From Inonotus obliquus (taxonomy: Eukaryota > Basidiomycota > Agaricomycetes > Hymenochaetales > Hymenochaetaceae): DNA of 64,000 nucleotides. Positions 34,577 through 48,067 of this stretch are shown here, in pieces. The DNA lies in assembly GCA_032164295.1 (NCBI GenBank), contig JAJHTX010000012.1:558001-622000 (forward strand), read 5' to 3'. Within the stretch, counting starts at the first letter, position 1. Each line of letters begins with the position of its first letter. Below the pieces are notes generated by a model that saw only the letters and a list, made by a program, of their open reading frames with translations, was not told the DNA's origin and did no database searches. The position numbers and the translations under genes are program-made.

Positions 34577-37500
34577 ATGTCTTCTTTGACTATTGACTCT
34601 GAACGGAGCGACCACGAGCCGACGAGCAGTGGTCTTCGTTCTCCGCTTTATGGTACAGCTACTTTTACTTCTTTGTCACCCTCTTCTACACCTGCCCCGC
34701 TCTCTGAATCGGGTGCTGCTTCGACGAGGTTGTCGTATCCATCTCGTTCAGGTGCGTCATGTTCCTTGTTTCTGATACTTTGTTGGGCTTTGCTCATTGT
34801 CATTTTTGGCTATTGTTGATATTGATCTTGCTTAGTGACGCCGAGCTCTGGTGGTGACGGACACCACTTGCGTCGTGTTGCGATTTCGCCGACAGTCTCT
34901 TCGTTTGACTCGAGGAGATATACGGACTCTGAGTTTTATTCGGACGAAAACTCTATCAATGATGCTGCAGAAATTGAAGATGCTTTGAGTCGTATTGATG
35001 ACGATAATGACTCTCAAGTTTCGGGAGAGGAGAAATGGAGCTCGGCGGACTCGAGTTCTGGACTCGGTGCTTCTGGGTCGTATTTAAGTGCGACCACTGA
35101 GCCTCTCAATTTTGACCGGGAACGGCGCTCTCTTAGTACAATCTCTGAACGTACGGAAGCTCATTCTCTCAATTCGGGAGCTGGTGTAGGCTCGAGTATT
35201 CTGCAAAATTTGTTCTCGCGGCCGACATCGTTTATCTCGGCTGCTGCGCGGAGCTTGTATGGCGCACCCGCATCACCGCTGACACCGCCTTCGAGTATTG
35301 GCACTGGCGTACGGCCCGCAACTCCCGAGAGAACGTTCAGACCAGCTCCTCCCACGGGCAGACGTGTTGGCAATTTGGTTGCGAGCTTTGAGTCCGACAT
35401 GACACAGTCGAGGCCGGGTTCTGTTCCGTTGGGACCGCGGTCTCCGAGTCCCTTTGGTGGATCATCTCGACCCACATCGCCTACCAAGTCGATGCATACA
35501 CGGTCGTATACAGATAGCGCATATACACATTCTCGTTCTCGTACCGAGAGTAGTATCGCATTCGGAGGACATAGTCAATCCGCGTTTACGTCTTCGTACC
35601 TTTCTCCGCCACCACCCTCGTCTGGTCACACTCGCTCGACAACAACGGGTTCATCTGAGACGGAACGACCTCGCTCGCCGCTCAGTTCTGTTCGTAACAT
35701 TGTTGCAGCTTGGAAGGAGAGATCACCAGAAAAGGCGTCTACTTCGGCCTCAGAAACAACCGCGTCTCGGTCTGTTGTCAGCGGGCCAAGCTACACGAGT
35801 GATAGCCTGAGCTCTCTTGGATTTGGTTTTGGCGGAGGAATTTTCAGTCTACGCCGTCGTGCAGCCATGAGTGCGACAAGTGGAGGATCGCAATCCAGAG
35901 GTACAGCACCATCGGCATATACGGATGATTTTGGCTCGGCAACTGGAAGCGCAACCGGTACTCGTAGCCTTGGTCGTTCAGGAAGTATCCGTAGCATTGG
36001 AGGATCGTCCATACTTGACATGTCTGAACTTGGCAGTTTCGTTCGTGGAAGTCAAGATGTAAGTTGTTGACGCATATGTGCGAGTCTTGATCACATGATC
36101 TAATTTTGATTGACGTCTAGCCGCTGCGAGTTGGCTATTTGTGGTACCTGAACGTTCATGCCCCTTCTCCGTACAGATGGCAGCGTTGCAGAGCGATTTT
36201 GTATCCGAATACGCTTTTATTGACATGGCTTGCTGCTGGAGGAGGCCGTGGTGTTGTTACGCTAGATTTGGTGAACTGTAACGAAGTCCGCAGCGTCCCA
36301 AGTCCAAGTCATGTTAGCGCACGGGACGATATTGGTACAATTGCCGCACGCCTTCAGATGGATGAAGGAGACAATGTTGGAGATTATGACCTTGTCGAGA
36401 TGCTCTGCCCATTCCAGCTGTTGTACAGTGATGGAGTAGAACGTCTGGGTGCTGAAAGTGCGAGAGAGCGCGTTCAATGGGTTCGCGCAATTTGGTAAGT
36501 ACTTTGGCGTCTACTCAATGACTGAGGCTTATTTTATACTAGGGAGGCGCTGGATCATGCTGCCGCCCCTCCGGAGCGCTCAATGACCATGTCACCCATA
36601 GGTTCAATACGCACTATCCGCTCCACAACAAGTAGTGTTGTGACTTCCGGTTCAGGCTCCGGTTCTGCGACTACGACATATCTCCCTCCGTTGGACACTA
36701 TTCCAGACCTGTCGGACTTGGATTCAACTTTCACACGAGCTCTCTCCCGACAGAACTCGTTTACATCCAACTCACTGTCATCTTTTGCAATAACTCGCTC
36801 CCGGTCTTCGGATGATGGTGCACTGTCCGGCCATGGAGGACTTCTTTATCCGTTCAATGCGAGGTCTCTCGAGATCGCGCCGAGTAGAAGCTCTTCGCTT
36901 CGGAGGACATCGTCTCTAGCAGACCTTGATGCGGAATTTGCTAGTGTTCTTAGGGGAAGTGGTATCACTTTTGACTCTGAGACTGATACTCGTACGCCTC
37001 CTCGAGGTGGAGCATCTCGCTTTAGCGCACGCTGGACTCGTGAACCAAGCGAATCTGGCGCAACCTCTACTGTCAGTCCATCAGAATCGGCAAGTGTTGC
37101 GGGCGTTACTCGTAGAGTCCGTGCCTCAACGTTCTATACAAGGTCGGAGCCGACATTCACCCAGCTATCATCGGAATCGTCCACAACTACAGATGGGACT
37201 CAGATCATTCCATCTTCGCTTTCTCTCCGTGGACCTGGTTCTGCTTCACTCCTTGGTGATTCACATTCCGGACCACCAACTTCTGAGGAAGGTCGGCGTG
37301 TTCGTCCTCCCTTATCACCATCGACGCCTACGCGCGCCACGTCTCCTGATACGCTCTATACGACGAGCTCTGGGCTTTCAAGAGCGAGCGCAGTGCGTCG
37401 TCGCACGCCCCGCTCAGCACGCACTTATTCTCGGTCTGTGAGCACGCACAGCGGAGCAAATGGAGCGAGCACTTCTGACAAGGAGAACGAATATGAGCAA

Positions 37501-40500
37501 CCGAGCACGTTGAGTAGTCTACAAGATAGTTATACGTCTACGAGCTACTCGGAGCATATCATAAGCCGTTCGGTATCTGGTTCAGAGGCAGCGTTGAGCG
37601 ACCTCTCGCCAAAGCAACAGGGAAGACTGAGACAGGTACCACCACAAAAAACTGCAAGCGAGAGTGAGGATGATGTTTTCATTACACCGACAGCTTCACG
37701 GAGCGCGACATCCTATCATTCACTACCTGGAACACCGACTCCCTCTAGTACGAGCCTCCCTACTACGGAGTTCGAGACAGCCATGAAAGCACCGTCCACG
37801 GAGTATTTCACGGCAGATATCTACCCATCGGAACCTCCTACGGAATATACAACCGCACCGGTCTGCCCATCAACGCCTCCTGCAACTGAGTACTTCACAG
37901 CTGAATGCCGATGCCAGCGTAAGTCACCAAGCTTGCCAGAGCAAATTAGTTCGCTATCTCCTCCTTTAAGCTTGACGAGTCTGGAAGAGGAGAAACTAAT
38001 TGAGCCGGAGACTGTGAGCTTGTATGCTCCAACTATTCCGAGTGTGATCGAAGAAGCGAACATACCCCTACCAGAATCAGAAGGTGAGAAAATGTTTTCT
38101 GGGTTTTGCGCTCAGCTAACTTGTGGATTTCAGAAGAACCGATATCATCTCCATCCGAGTCGGCGCGAATTTCACTGTCACCGGTTTCTACTCCGAATGT
38201 CGTATCACCAACACCAACACCCTCCAGTCTTACCACGTCATCCGTTGAGTCAACCTCATCCCTAACTCCTTCAACGGAGTCCGGTGGTTCTCCGCCGTCG
38301 TCACCGTCTACGCCATCGATAATATCGCTACTGGAGCCGTCCACGCCGTCCTCACCATCCTCACTTCCATTCAAGTCAGAGACCTCCGTAACCCCGAAGT
38401 CGATGTCACTTTATGTGCCGTCACAGAGTAGTCCAAAGTCGATATCAGCGAGCGTTTCGGACTATGAATCATCCGTCTTTGCCCCATCACCTTCGCTACA
38501 ATCAGTACCACTTCAAGAACAATTGGGAGACATCAGTTTTGAGACGTCTTTCATGCGGCCTGGCGCTAGCGAGATGCTGACCGAGCAGACTCCTAGTCCC
38601 TTCCTGACCAGGGGAATGGAAGTAGCTGGACTCAGTTCGACTGCTACACCAGCGTCGACAACTGCAGCAACTACCAGTAGCATTTCGGAGACTCTGACGG
38701 TAACTAGGACCTGGGCATCTCCAGATGGATCTACTCCAACCCCCAGTTCGGTTCCGACCACAAGCAGCTTGAGTTCGACACAAGTTAGTGCTCTCACACC
38801 CAGCTCTGCTTATTTGGAAGTCCCTTCTGCGCGAGCTCGTCGAACTCCAACACCGAGTAGTCTCACACCAAGTAGCTACATCGAAGGCTCGGAGGTAGGA
38901 AGCAGTGTGCCTTATACCACTGTGAGCAGCATGACTCCAAGTGGTCCGTTTGAAGATGAAAGTTTTCTTGGTCGTACGGTCACTGTGTCAAGGACGCCAT
39001 CGAGCGTGAGCAGCATCTCAACTACTTCGATGAGGAGCTCAATCTTCGCACCAACTGAGTATGATGTTATGGAGTCGCCCCATACGGTTCCTACGCTGCT
39101 TTCCTCAAGAGCGGCGACACCTCGTCCGGTAAGCAGACCTTATCTAAGAGTTTTGCATACGTTAGATGACTTGTCATTGCAGACAACACCTCGAGATGTG
39201 CCCTTACCTAGTTCACCTTCTCTTTCGATTGCAACAGCAACGCAATCAGCGTCAATCAGCACACCGCGTTCTGATGCCCAGACTTTGACATCCGTTGCGA
39301 CATCCGACGTTCTTGAGGCTCCAAGAGAAGAGATCCTTACTCACGATGTAAATAGATTGTTGCGTTACTTGCACGATTTGGATCAGATTCGAGGAGGTGA
39401 AACGCATGATATAAAAGATCAATTAGGGCGCATAGAAGACGAACTACGTGACTTGGCCGACTTCCTGCGGAAGCCAACTGCTCCCTTGAAAGAGCGTTCG
39501 GTTGGGAGTTCTGTTCCGATCTCCAGAACTCCACAGACAGTGGTTCGGGACCAAACACCTTTACCGGTTCGACCGCCGAGCGCTGTTCTTCAAGAGCCGT
39601 CAGCGACATCTGGCTCAACAGCACCTTTGCCTGTTCCAGAACCCCTTGGAGTACCTATGCAGAGAATGCCGTCACCGGAAATAGAAACACCCATCCCATC
39701 TCTGACACCGCCTCAGCAGTTGGCAGAATCAATATCGTATTCGCCTTCCACGATCTCAAGAGACTTGTCTATCCTAGGAACACCGCAATCTGAGAGGTCT
39801 GATCTGTTGAGTCTTCGCGATTATCCGACTGTCCCGATCAGTCCTCCTGGGTCGCCATCTTCTCCATCTAGTTTCGGTTCGGGATGGCCATCATTGTCTA
39901 CTGATGCGCCTTTCCCGCCATCGTCAGCGACGCCTAGTACAGTGACTCGCAGTACCATGACGAGGGGAATAGAGGAGGTTTCAGACTTAACCTTGGAGTC
40001 ACCCTTCCTCGCTGCTGCAACGCCATTGCCTATGCCTTCTCCGTTGGCATCTCTTGCTACAGCAGAGTCCGCATCCCCGCTGCCCCCCGAGTCTAGTACT
40101 CCTTCGCGTGAGGTGGATATTTCGCCGAGAGCAGCAGGACCTTATGCGGGGTCACCACTGCCAACTCCTACTCCGATTGAGCGTTCGTCGGTCGGGTCTT
40201 CGCTTTCCCTAGCGACTCCGCCTTCATCTTCATCTATGCCTTCGTCATCTCCTCCATCCACTGCAAGAGAGGGACCTGCGATTGGTGAAATTCGCCATCC
40301 CGCGTCGCCCGTTGTCTCGATATCCGAGATAGAAGAAATTCCTTTCCTGGCACCACCTGCCTCTGCTGCTCTATCACGGTCGTATATAGAGGATTTATCT
40401 GAGCGGACGCCCACTTTCCCAATCCCTCCTCCTGGGATGCCCGTGCCACAGATCCCAGAATTTCCTCCCATGGATACTGTGCCCCCTTCACCAATCATGC

Positions 40501-43500
40501 CGACTGCAAGGCCAAGTCCAATCGAGGACCGAGCCTTACCTGCTAGAGCATTAGATGATTTGAGGGACCTCCTTGAAGACCTCCGTTCTCAGGCTCTTAG
40601 ACTCTCAGAAGGCCAACAAGCAGCAAACCGTGCACTCGATGACCTAGCACACAGGGAGGTGCCTGCCGCCCCCGTGCCAGCCGTTGATACTGAAGAATTG
40701 AACGATCGACTTCGCAATATCGAGGATCTCCTAGATGGAATACTTCGTGATCTAGCAAGGACTGCTCCGGAAGAACCGTCGGAGATCAGCTCAGATACCT
40801 CCTCCGCTCTACGACGATATATCGACCGTCTTCGCGAACGTCGACAGGAACCGCTGCATATGCCGACTCCCGTTCGCGCTCCTGCACCACCGTTAGACTC
40901 GGAGTGGCTGGAATTCTTGTCTGAGCCTCCACCAGCCGTCGAACCGGTTCAAGGACCTCCTCCGCTTGTCCCCCTATACCGGCGCGCTCCAAGACGTCGG
41001 AGAGAAGAAAGTATTAGTTCACCGATCAGCATCGAATTGCCTTTACGTCCACGATCTGTTCCTCCTTCAACACCGTCTTTACCGCCTCGTGATGTGTACA
41101 GGCCTTGGCTCAGGCCGCGCGTACCGCGGAGCGAAGTTTATCCCGAGTCATATTATGACACTGGACGAAGGACCCCTCCATCTGAGTTCCTTCGGGATAC
41201 AGGACGTCGCCCAGGTCGACCATCTCAACCACGGCGTCCTTCTCCGGTGGGTGGTCGGCCGCATCGTGAATCCGATGCAGATATTGATATGCTTGCTAAT
41301 GTTCAACGCCTCCGCCAACAGAGGCGCGGTGGGGATGGTAGGGTTGATGCAACTAGACCAGCGGAAGCAGCAGAAGTAAGCAGTTCAGCTCAAACCTATT
41401 TGGATATTCTCTGATACCTGATTGTGTAGGAGCAGAGCCCTAGTTTCGTGCATGTGCCGCCTCCCGAACGAGTTTTATCAGCTCCTCCTGCCGAGCATAT
41501 GGAGGGTCCCTGGTATAGACCAACAGCTCCAATTGTGCCGGGACAGACGGTAGGTTCAATCGATCGCATCCATCTAGCATATAGTAATAAATCTCCATCA
41601 TCTAGCTTGCTGATACTGGCACTGTTCCTGCTCCCCCTGTTCCTCCCCCGCAACCAGTAGGCGGTTTTCCGATTGGTTTTCAGCCAGGCGGAGGTCTTCC
41701 AGGAATAGTAGGCCTTACTATTCAACCACCCTGACACTTAACTGATGAACAATTCAGGGAATTCTGCCTCCTGGACCTCAGCCTGGGTTCGATGAAATGT
41801 TGTTCTTACTTCGCGTGAGTCGCTTCTTCCGTCAACTTCCTAGGAGGCTTATATCATGTTTCCCTCGTATTCACAGGAAAATCGACGCGCACAGAAAGCG
41901 TCAATAGATCAGCAGCGCGAGATTATGCGCTATCTAGGAAATTTGAATGGATGGTTTGAAAGGGATGTGCGTGACCGTTATAATGAGATGCGATCTCTCG
42001 CCGAACGTGTGGATGAGTTACGCCGACTACTGGGTCAAGTTCCGCGGGGCGGTATGTTGATTTCGTTCGATTCCAGTAAACCTTAATTATGATACTTTGA
42101 TCCCTCAGCCATGCCAATGCCAATGCCTGGAGTCCCTCCGGGTGTAGTTCCAGGACCTGCAGGTAAAGCATTGCCATCCTCAATAGCTAACTCAGTTTAC
42201 GATGTGCATTATAGGTCCAACGTATGTCGTTCCGCCACTTCCAATGGGTTTTGCCCCTCCTATGCCCGGACCTGGTCCCCAGATGCCGTTTTCTCCCCCA
42301 GGCTCGGGTCCTCCGGTTATTCCGCCGTACCCTTCGGGAGTGGGTGCAGACAGGCCTGGTTTCATCCCACCTATGCCTGGAGCACCACAACCACCAGTCG
42401 TTCCCTCAGATGTTCCAGATTTTGATCGTTATGCGGATGGCCGAAGACGGCGACCTTCACATGAGCTTGCGGATGAAGGAAGGACGCAACCTCCTCCGTT
42501 TATTCCTCCTCGTCCAGAGAGCATGGTTCCACCAGAAGGCATGATCCCTGTCCCGCCTCCTGGTATGGCTCCTGGACCATCGGTCACCATTGTGCCGCAG
42601 GGTCCACCCGTAACTGTCGAGCGATCTCGTAGTAGTAGTCCCAGCTATGGGTCTTCAAGATATCCTAGCCCAAGCCGGCAGCCCGATATTCATGTACATG
42701 TTCCATCTCCGTATCCTACTCATGAGCAACCACCACCGTCAGTTGTTCGGATGGACGACAGGCGACCCTCCGAGATGCCGAGCGGGCCTCTGCATCCTGA
42801 ACTTGCTGGAGCGTATTCGCGCGTTCCAAGTGGCATCCATCCTCAGACTCCGATTATCATAGCTCCTCCACCTCAGGCTGGTATGCCAATTCCACCCATG
42901 GTCCCTACTGGAATGACTCCAGCTCAACCACCTGTCGTTATACACGCGGAGCGGTCACCAAGTCCGAGAGATCGCCCAGTGATGATCGTTCCTCCCACAC
43001 CGTCGAGACGAGAATCTCCAACAAGAGTGGTTGTCCAAGCTCCTCCTAGTGCTCGTTCCCGCCGAAGCTACAGGGACAGGACACCGTCTCCGCACGATCG
43101 GTATCGGCGCGAACCGACTAGATACTCTGATCGTCCTACACGCCGCGACTACTCTCCTGAATCACCGTATAGACGCCGGCGTCCAGAATCATTGGAGCGG
43201 GACAGACCACGCAGATATTCTAGATCGAGGTCGAGGTCGAGGTCGAGGTCGCCACCTGCGCCTATTGTGATTCGTACAGAATCTCGACCTGGAGAAATGC
43301 CGCCTACGCAGATAGTTGTCCCGGGCGCTCCGATTCCGCCTCCAATGGAAAGACGACGATCTCGCTCCCGCTCTCGTTCCCGTTCCCGTTCGCGATCACC
43401 ACCTGTTATTATTACGGGGCCTCAACCGCCGATGATGCACCCAGATATGGGCTATCCGCCACAAATGCTGCCACAAATGGGACAGCCCGTCGTTGTTCCG

Positions 43501-46500
43501 CCTCCGCAACCTCATCCGATCTCTCAGTTGCCTGTGGTTGTTCCACCTCCGCCTTCCCATTATGTTGAAGAGAACCTACCTTCGCAATTCCCAACACATT
43601 TGCCTACTCATGTTCTTCCCACGGAAATGCCGACCATGGCTCCGAGCCAGACGCCGATACTTGCTCACGTACCTGAATCCAGGTAAATAATTTGTTATGG
43701 TAGTATGCTGAATGCTAATGCCTGCTTAAACAAATTAAAGGCGTTCCAGATCTCGAACACCCGAGAGGAGGCCCTATTCACCCCGTGACGAAGGTCGCCG
43801 GTTGACAAGGCGTCCACGTTCGCCGTATTATTCACCTGGACGGTCTGAACGTGACAGGAGATATCCCGAAGACCGTGACAGAAGGCACCGTGATCGATAT
43901 GGACCAGAGGATGATCGCCGCTATAGGGAGAGACGTCCATCGTACACCGAAGCTAACGAACCTCGCAGCCCCCGAAGTGGCTATGAAGAACGATCGCCAG
44001 CTCCAAGACGATCGCCTCCAGGCAGCCCCCGTGGTCCCCGCCGTGGCTATGTAGAACGATCGCCTCCAGGTAGTCCCCGTAGCCCTCGCCGTGGTTATGT
44101 AGAACGATCGCCAGCTCCAAGACGATCGCCTCCAGGCAGCCCCCGTAGCCCTCGCCGTGGTTATGTAGAACGATCGCCAGCTCCAAGACGATCACCTCCA
44201 GTGACAGCTGGATATATACCATCTCGCCCTCCTTCAGTTGGGCCTCCGTACGAACGGGCTATATCGCCTACACGAGTGGTCGTTCAGCCCCGACGCCGAA
44301 CTCCTTCGCCTCCTCACCGAGTCACAATAGGACCACCACCAGTCGCTCCCAGTTACCGTGCTCCTGAGTCCGAATATGAACAACCAACTCAAGTTATAAC
44401 AGTACCGACTGAAGCCCGGCGACCAGAACGATTACCCACCAGACTTGAGCGTTCACCGACTGTCGTCCGAGTCCCGACTGGACGACGTAGTCCTTCGCCT
44501 TATGAGGAGGAATTGCGGGATGAGCCGCCTATTAGCATCCATCCGACTTATCCTCCAAGTGAGGGAGCCCGTCCTGTTGCCCCACCCGGCCCAGGTGCTG
44601 CAATTCGATCTGCTATTCAAGGTGCTAGATCCGATACTGAACCGATATTTCCAGTAGTTCCAATTTCCCCGAGCCGAGTACCAAGCGCTGGCATCCCTCC
44701 TGCTTCGATGTACGATCCATCTGGACGCGTACCGGAGGTTCTCAGAACAGTTCCGCGCCGTAGTCCGGACATCCATGGGCGCCGGAGTCCGGACATCTAT
44801 GGGCGCCGTAGTCCGGACATCTATGGGCGCCGTAGTCCGGACGTCTATGAGCGCCGCCCTCCTTCAGGTCCCGGTGATCTCGCCTTCCAGGATGAAATGG
44901 AGGCGCGCCAGGAAAGATTGGATGAACAGGAACGTCGACTTGACGAGCTTAGTCGAGCGGCAGTAGATGCGGAAGAACGTCGCGAGCAATACTTCAGGGA
45001 GCATGAAGAGGAACGGGAAAGACAGTTTAGGGAGAATGAAGAGCGCCGTCTTCAAGAAGCAGCCGAAGCCAGAGAAGAACTGGATCACATTCGAGATGAT
45101 GCCGAGCATGTTCTGCAAGCACTTCCTCGTCCATCCACGGTACCACCTGTCGGTGCACCGATCATTGAGCCGGGTGCTCCTGGCGAGCCAGGTGTCGAGG
45201 CAGCGATTCCGCTGGAAGGTGTACCTATTTCTGAGAGGGAATCAATTGCCGAATCCGTAAGACCAGTGCCCCCGCCTGGGGCGCCAACGGTGCCGATTAC
45301 GGTTGCTGGAGAGGGGTTACCGCAACTTCAAGAAATACTTGATCTACTTCGCATACAGCAGGCTGACCAGGCCCAGTGCAAAGCAGAACAGGCGGAACGA
45401 TTTGAGATACTTCGCGATGAGATTGATCAAGCACGTGCGGACGCAAAAGCAGAATGCGAAGAGCGTATACACCTACTCGAAGATGAACTCGCGCGTACCA
45501 GGGAAGAACTTGATCGCGAACGGGAGCAACGGAGAGCTGAAGATCTTGAACGAATTGAACGGGAACATGCTGACGTCATGGAACGCGACGAGGCTGTGCA
45601 TGCTCAACTTGGCGACATAACGAATCTTGTGCAGGAGCAGCGAGAAGAGTTGGCGAGAAAGAGGGAGCTTATGGACGAGAGGTGGACGGAGAAGCAGCAG
45701 AGACGTGAGGATAAACAGAACCGATTCAATTCTATGTATGATATACTCGAGCGCATACTTCAAGAGCGTGAACAGGAGAGGGTGGAGCGAGAAAGGGAAC
45801 GAGCCGCGGCTGCTGAACGACCAAGTAAGTGATCGGTGCTGATCGTGCGAACGATTTCGTATCTAATTATTCTGTTTTCAGGCATCGATACGGTACTTGA
45901 GGAACTAAGAAGACAAAATGATCAACAGATCCAGCTTATCAATAGTTTGACGGACGCTTGGCGCGCGGATAGTGCCCGGCAGCATGAGGATACGCTCAAT
46001 GCCGTTCGAGCAACTGCTCAAGAGATGGTTCCGTATAATTTGACTGGCTATCTAGACGAGTTTAGTAAAGCGTTGGCGGGTGAAATACGCACACTCCTCG
46101 GAGAAGTTGGACGACTTCATGAGCAGAAGCGAACTCTTCAATTGTATGATCCACTCATAATGTTACCGATCTGCGGCTGTGGACTGATTTATTCTCTACA
46201 GTGAGATCGGAACGCTTCTTCACTGGCATTCTCAGTATGGTCCTGGCGGGCAGTTTGAACCAGATTGGTAAGCAACCTTATCCCGCTGACTGTCGAAACT
46301 TGTCTAAGTTTCCACATCTAGGCGAGCGAGTGCGGGTCCGCTTGCACCTCCACCTCCGCCTCCTGGAGGTGAAATGCCTCCGGGTGGTCCACCACCTCCC
46401 GAAGAACCTCCTCAGCCAACGAGACCTGCGTGGCGTACTGTCCAGCAACGTCAGCCTCGCCGAAGACGAACAGGAAAGGGTGAGGCACCCCAGGCTCCAC

Positions 46501-46746
46501 CCCCTGCGCAGACGCTTGCTCCTCCGGAGCCGATCCCACATCCGCCGAGTTGGGCGACGTGGCAACGTGAGTTTCACGCTTTGGATTGAGCTGGTCTGGA
46601 TTGGTTCTCATGTTGATCTTATAGCGAATCCCGCGTTTGCTCCGACTCCGCCACCCCCTGGTACGAGCCCGCTTGTTGTTCCACCCTCGGGACCGACGGG
46701 TTTGTTTGGACCGCGTTCACCACGTGGAACGATGTATGGAAGTTAA
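34577..46746 (+). CDS. Giant PH-domain protein with proline/serine- and RS-rich disordered regions
   Basis: I trace one frame-consistent gene with exons 34577-34751, 34836-36058, 36121-36494, 36543-38083, 38134-41375, 41430-41549, 41606-41707, 41758-41814, 41877-42051, 42109-42162, 42215-43682, 43741-45824, 45882-46143, 46202-46267, 46322-46566 and 46625-46746. A likely in-frame 54-nt intron (39129-39182) lies in exon 5. The product is about 3,750 aa. A PH domain occupies about residues 467-595 (VGYLWYLNVHAPSPYRWQR to RVQWVRAIWEAL). Most of the rest is Ser/Thr/Pro-rich. Later parts hold RS dipeptide runs, short tandem repeats and a charged coiled coil (about 44880-45820). The PH region recalls basidiomycete relatives of Skg3/Caf120. 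Whether all exons form one mRNA needs transcripts; two adjacent genes are the alternative. Confidence 0.8.
43978..44201 (+). repeat. Coding tandem repeat (about 63-bp unit) in the PH-domain gene
   Basis: Repeated units encode GYVERSPAPRRSPPGSPRSP with small changes. One unit is shorter because it lacks the APRRSPP part. All units stay in frame, so expansion or contraction changes protein length without breaking it. Confidence 0.8.
44756..44851 (+). repeat. Coding 24-bp tandem repeat, four units
   Basis: Four adjacent units of CGCCGTAGTCCGGACATCTA plus TGGG encode RRSPDIHG, RRSPDIYG, RRSPDIYG and RRSPDVYE. They differ at only a few bases, which suggests recent expansion. Confidence 0.9.
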
Positions 46747-47592
46747 ATCTCTTTCTTGATAATTTTCTTTTCTTTTCTCTTTTCATCTTCATCTTTGTTG
46801 TATTTTACTCAGCCTCGATCCTCACTCATATGTTCTTGTTCCATCTTGGATCTTGCTTATCTTAACTGTGCGGGTTTCGCATTACTAACTAAACCTTGTT
46901 GCCACTAAAATCTGTGTTTTGTTATTTTGAAATTGCATACCCGACTCGATGCTGACATTCATTCATTCATTCAATGTTACCTTCATTACACTCTTTTTTT
47001 GGAGATTCTGATCATCTCTCGTTCGTATGTTTCAACTATATTGTTTCAATTATTGAGTTATTTCAATTTTTTTTTCATGTTTTCGTTTCTTGTTACGACC
47101 GGAATGACGTATGATCCATGCTACTAGTATTGTTGTTTTCTTATACGGAATTTTATACAAGTATGATTTAGACCTTGATATTGGATATGCCTTTGGTTTT
47201 AAGTTGTGGAAGGAAATCAATTTACTTGAGCGTACGGTCGAAGTGTTTGATGAGCATAGTCTGGGAGTACAAGGACAAAGTACTGTTTGGAACGAAGTGC
47301 TTATTATCACTAACAGACAGAAAGAACCTTGTAAATATCAGGCATTCTTCCGAAAATGATTGGATTCGAATAAATTATGTCCATAAGGCTTGAACACATG
47401 ATACGATATGAACGACAGTTCCGCGACGGCAAACACCATCTGCATCTGAAGTCCAAACTTATATCAGTTTCTTCGTAGTAAAGAGTAACTTCAAACGTGC
47501 TTACGGATTCCGAGTCTCCAACTCCAACATCTCTTTACCCAATCTAACTCAACCTCCCTCACCTGTCCTTCACACGCAAAGCAGGGTATACA
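46747..47592. other. Intergenic, no supported gene
   Basis: AT-rich 3' flank of the PH-domain gene, followed by the 3' flank of OST4. An 82-codon frame at 47111 has no recognised domain. Confidence 0.6.
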
Positions 47593-47730
47593 TCAAGGTC
47601 GGGAAGAAGCGGATGAATGTGAGTGTAATGTGCGGGCGTTTACTGCGACGAAGTGGTACGCGAGTACGACTAGGACTGCACAAAGACCCAGTGCGTTGGC
47701 GAGGTTGTAGAGTGTTTGATGAGTTATCAT
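47593..47730 (-). CDS. OST4: Oligosaccharyltransferase subunit OST4
   Basis: A mini-membrane protein of the ER oligosaccharyltransferase complex, which N-glycosylates nascent proteins. The 45-aa product starts MITHQTLYNLANALG and has one hydrophobic helix ending in VVLAYHFVAVNA. This matches the family layout: MI-x-x-x-x-L near the start and the YH motif at the luminal or cytosolic boundary. An upstream in-frame ATG would add 54 polar residues, which does not suit this family, so I chose the inner ATG. The last residues (RTLHSHSSASSRP) are less typical, and an unseen intron could alter the end. Confidence 0.75.
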   Translation of the reverse strand: MITHQTLYNLANALGLCAVLVVLAYHFVAVNARTLHSHSSASSRP

Positions 47731-48067
47731 TTTCCGTTTTACTGGAGTTCTTTGCGTATGTGTCTGAGTTGTGGAGTGATGAAAGGTTTGGGCGAACTTA
47801 CTGGATTTCGAGTTAGCGTTGACGAGACTCTCAATCAACACGCAACGCGCCAGAGTGACGAGTGACTGTTGGTGACGTGTCCGCCATGTCACATGTCACT
47901 GTCACGAAAGTCATTTCCGGTTCGTCCCGATCACGTGTACTTCACTTGTCCAACCAAGTCGTCCGTATCGTATTATTCTCTCTTACTCGTGCTCATTCTT
48001 CCACCTGTCTACTCGCCTAGAGGCGCTAAATATTTCGAAAAGGCTAAAGAGAAAAAGACTTGTAAAG
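47731..48067. promoter_or_regulatory. Divergent promoter region: OST4 and QCR8
   Basis: About 340 bp between outward-facing starts of two small organelle or membrane-protein genes. No clear core element was recognised. Confidence 0.4.

Noticed and set aside
47111..47359. 82-codon plus-strand frame after the PH-domain gene
   Set aside because: No domain, no promoter-like element, and it lies in an AT-rich 3' flank.
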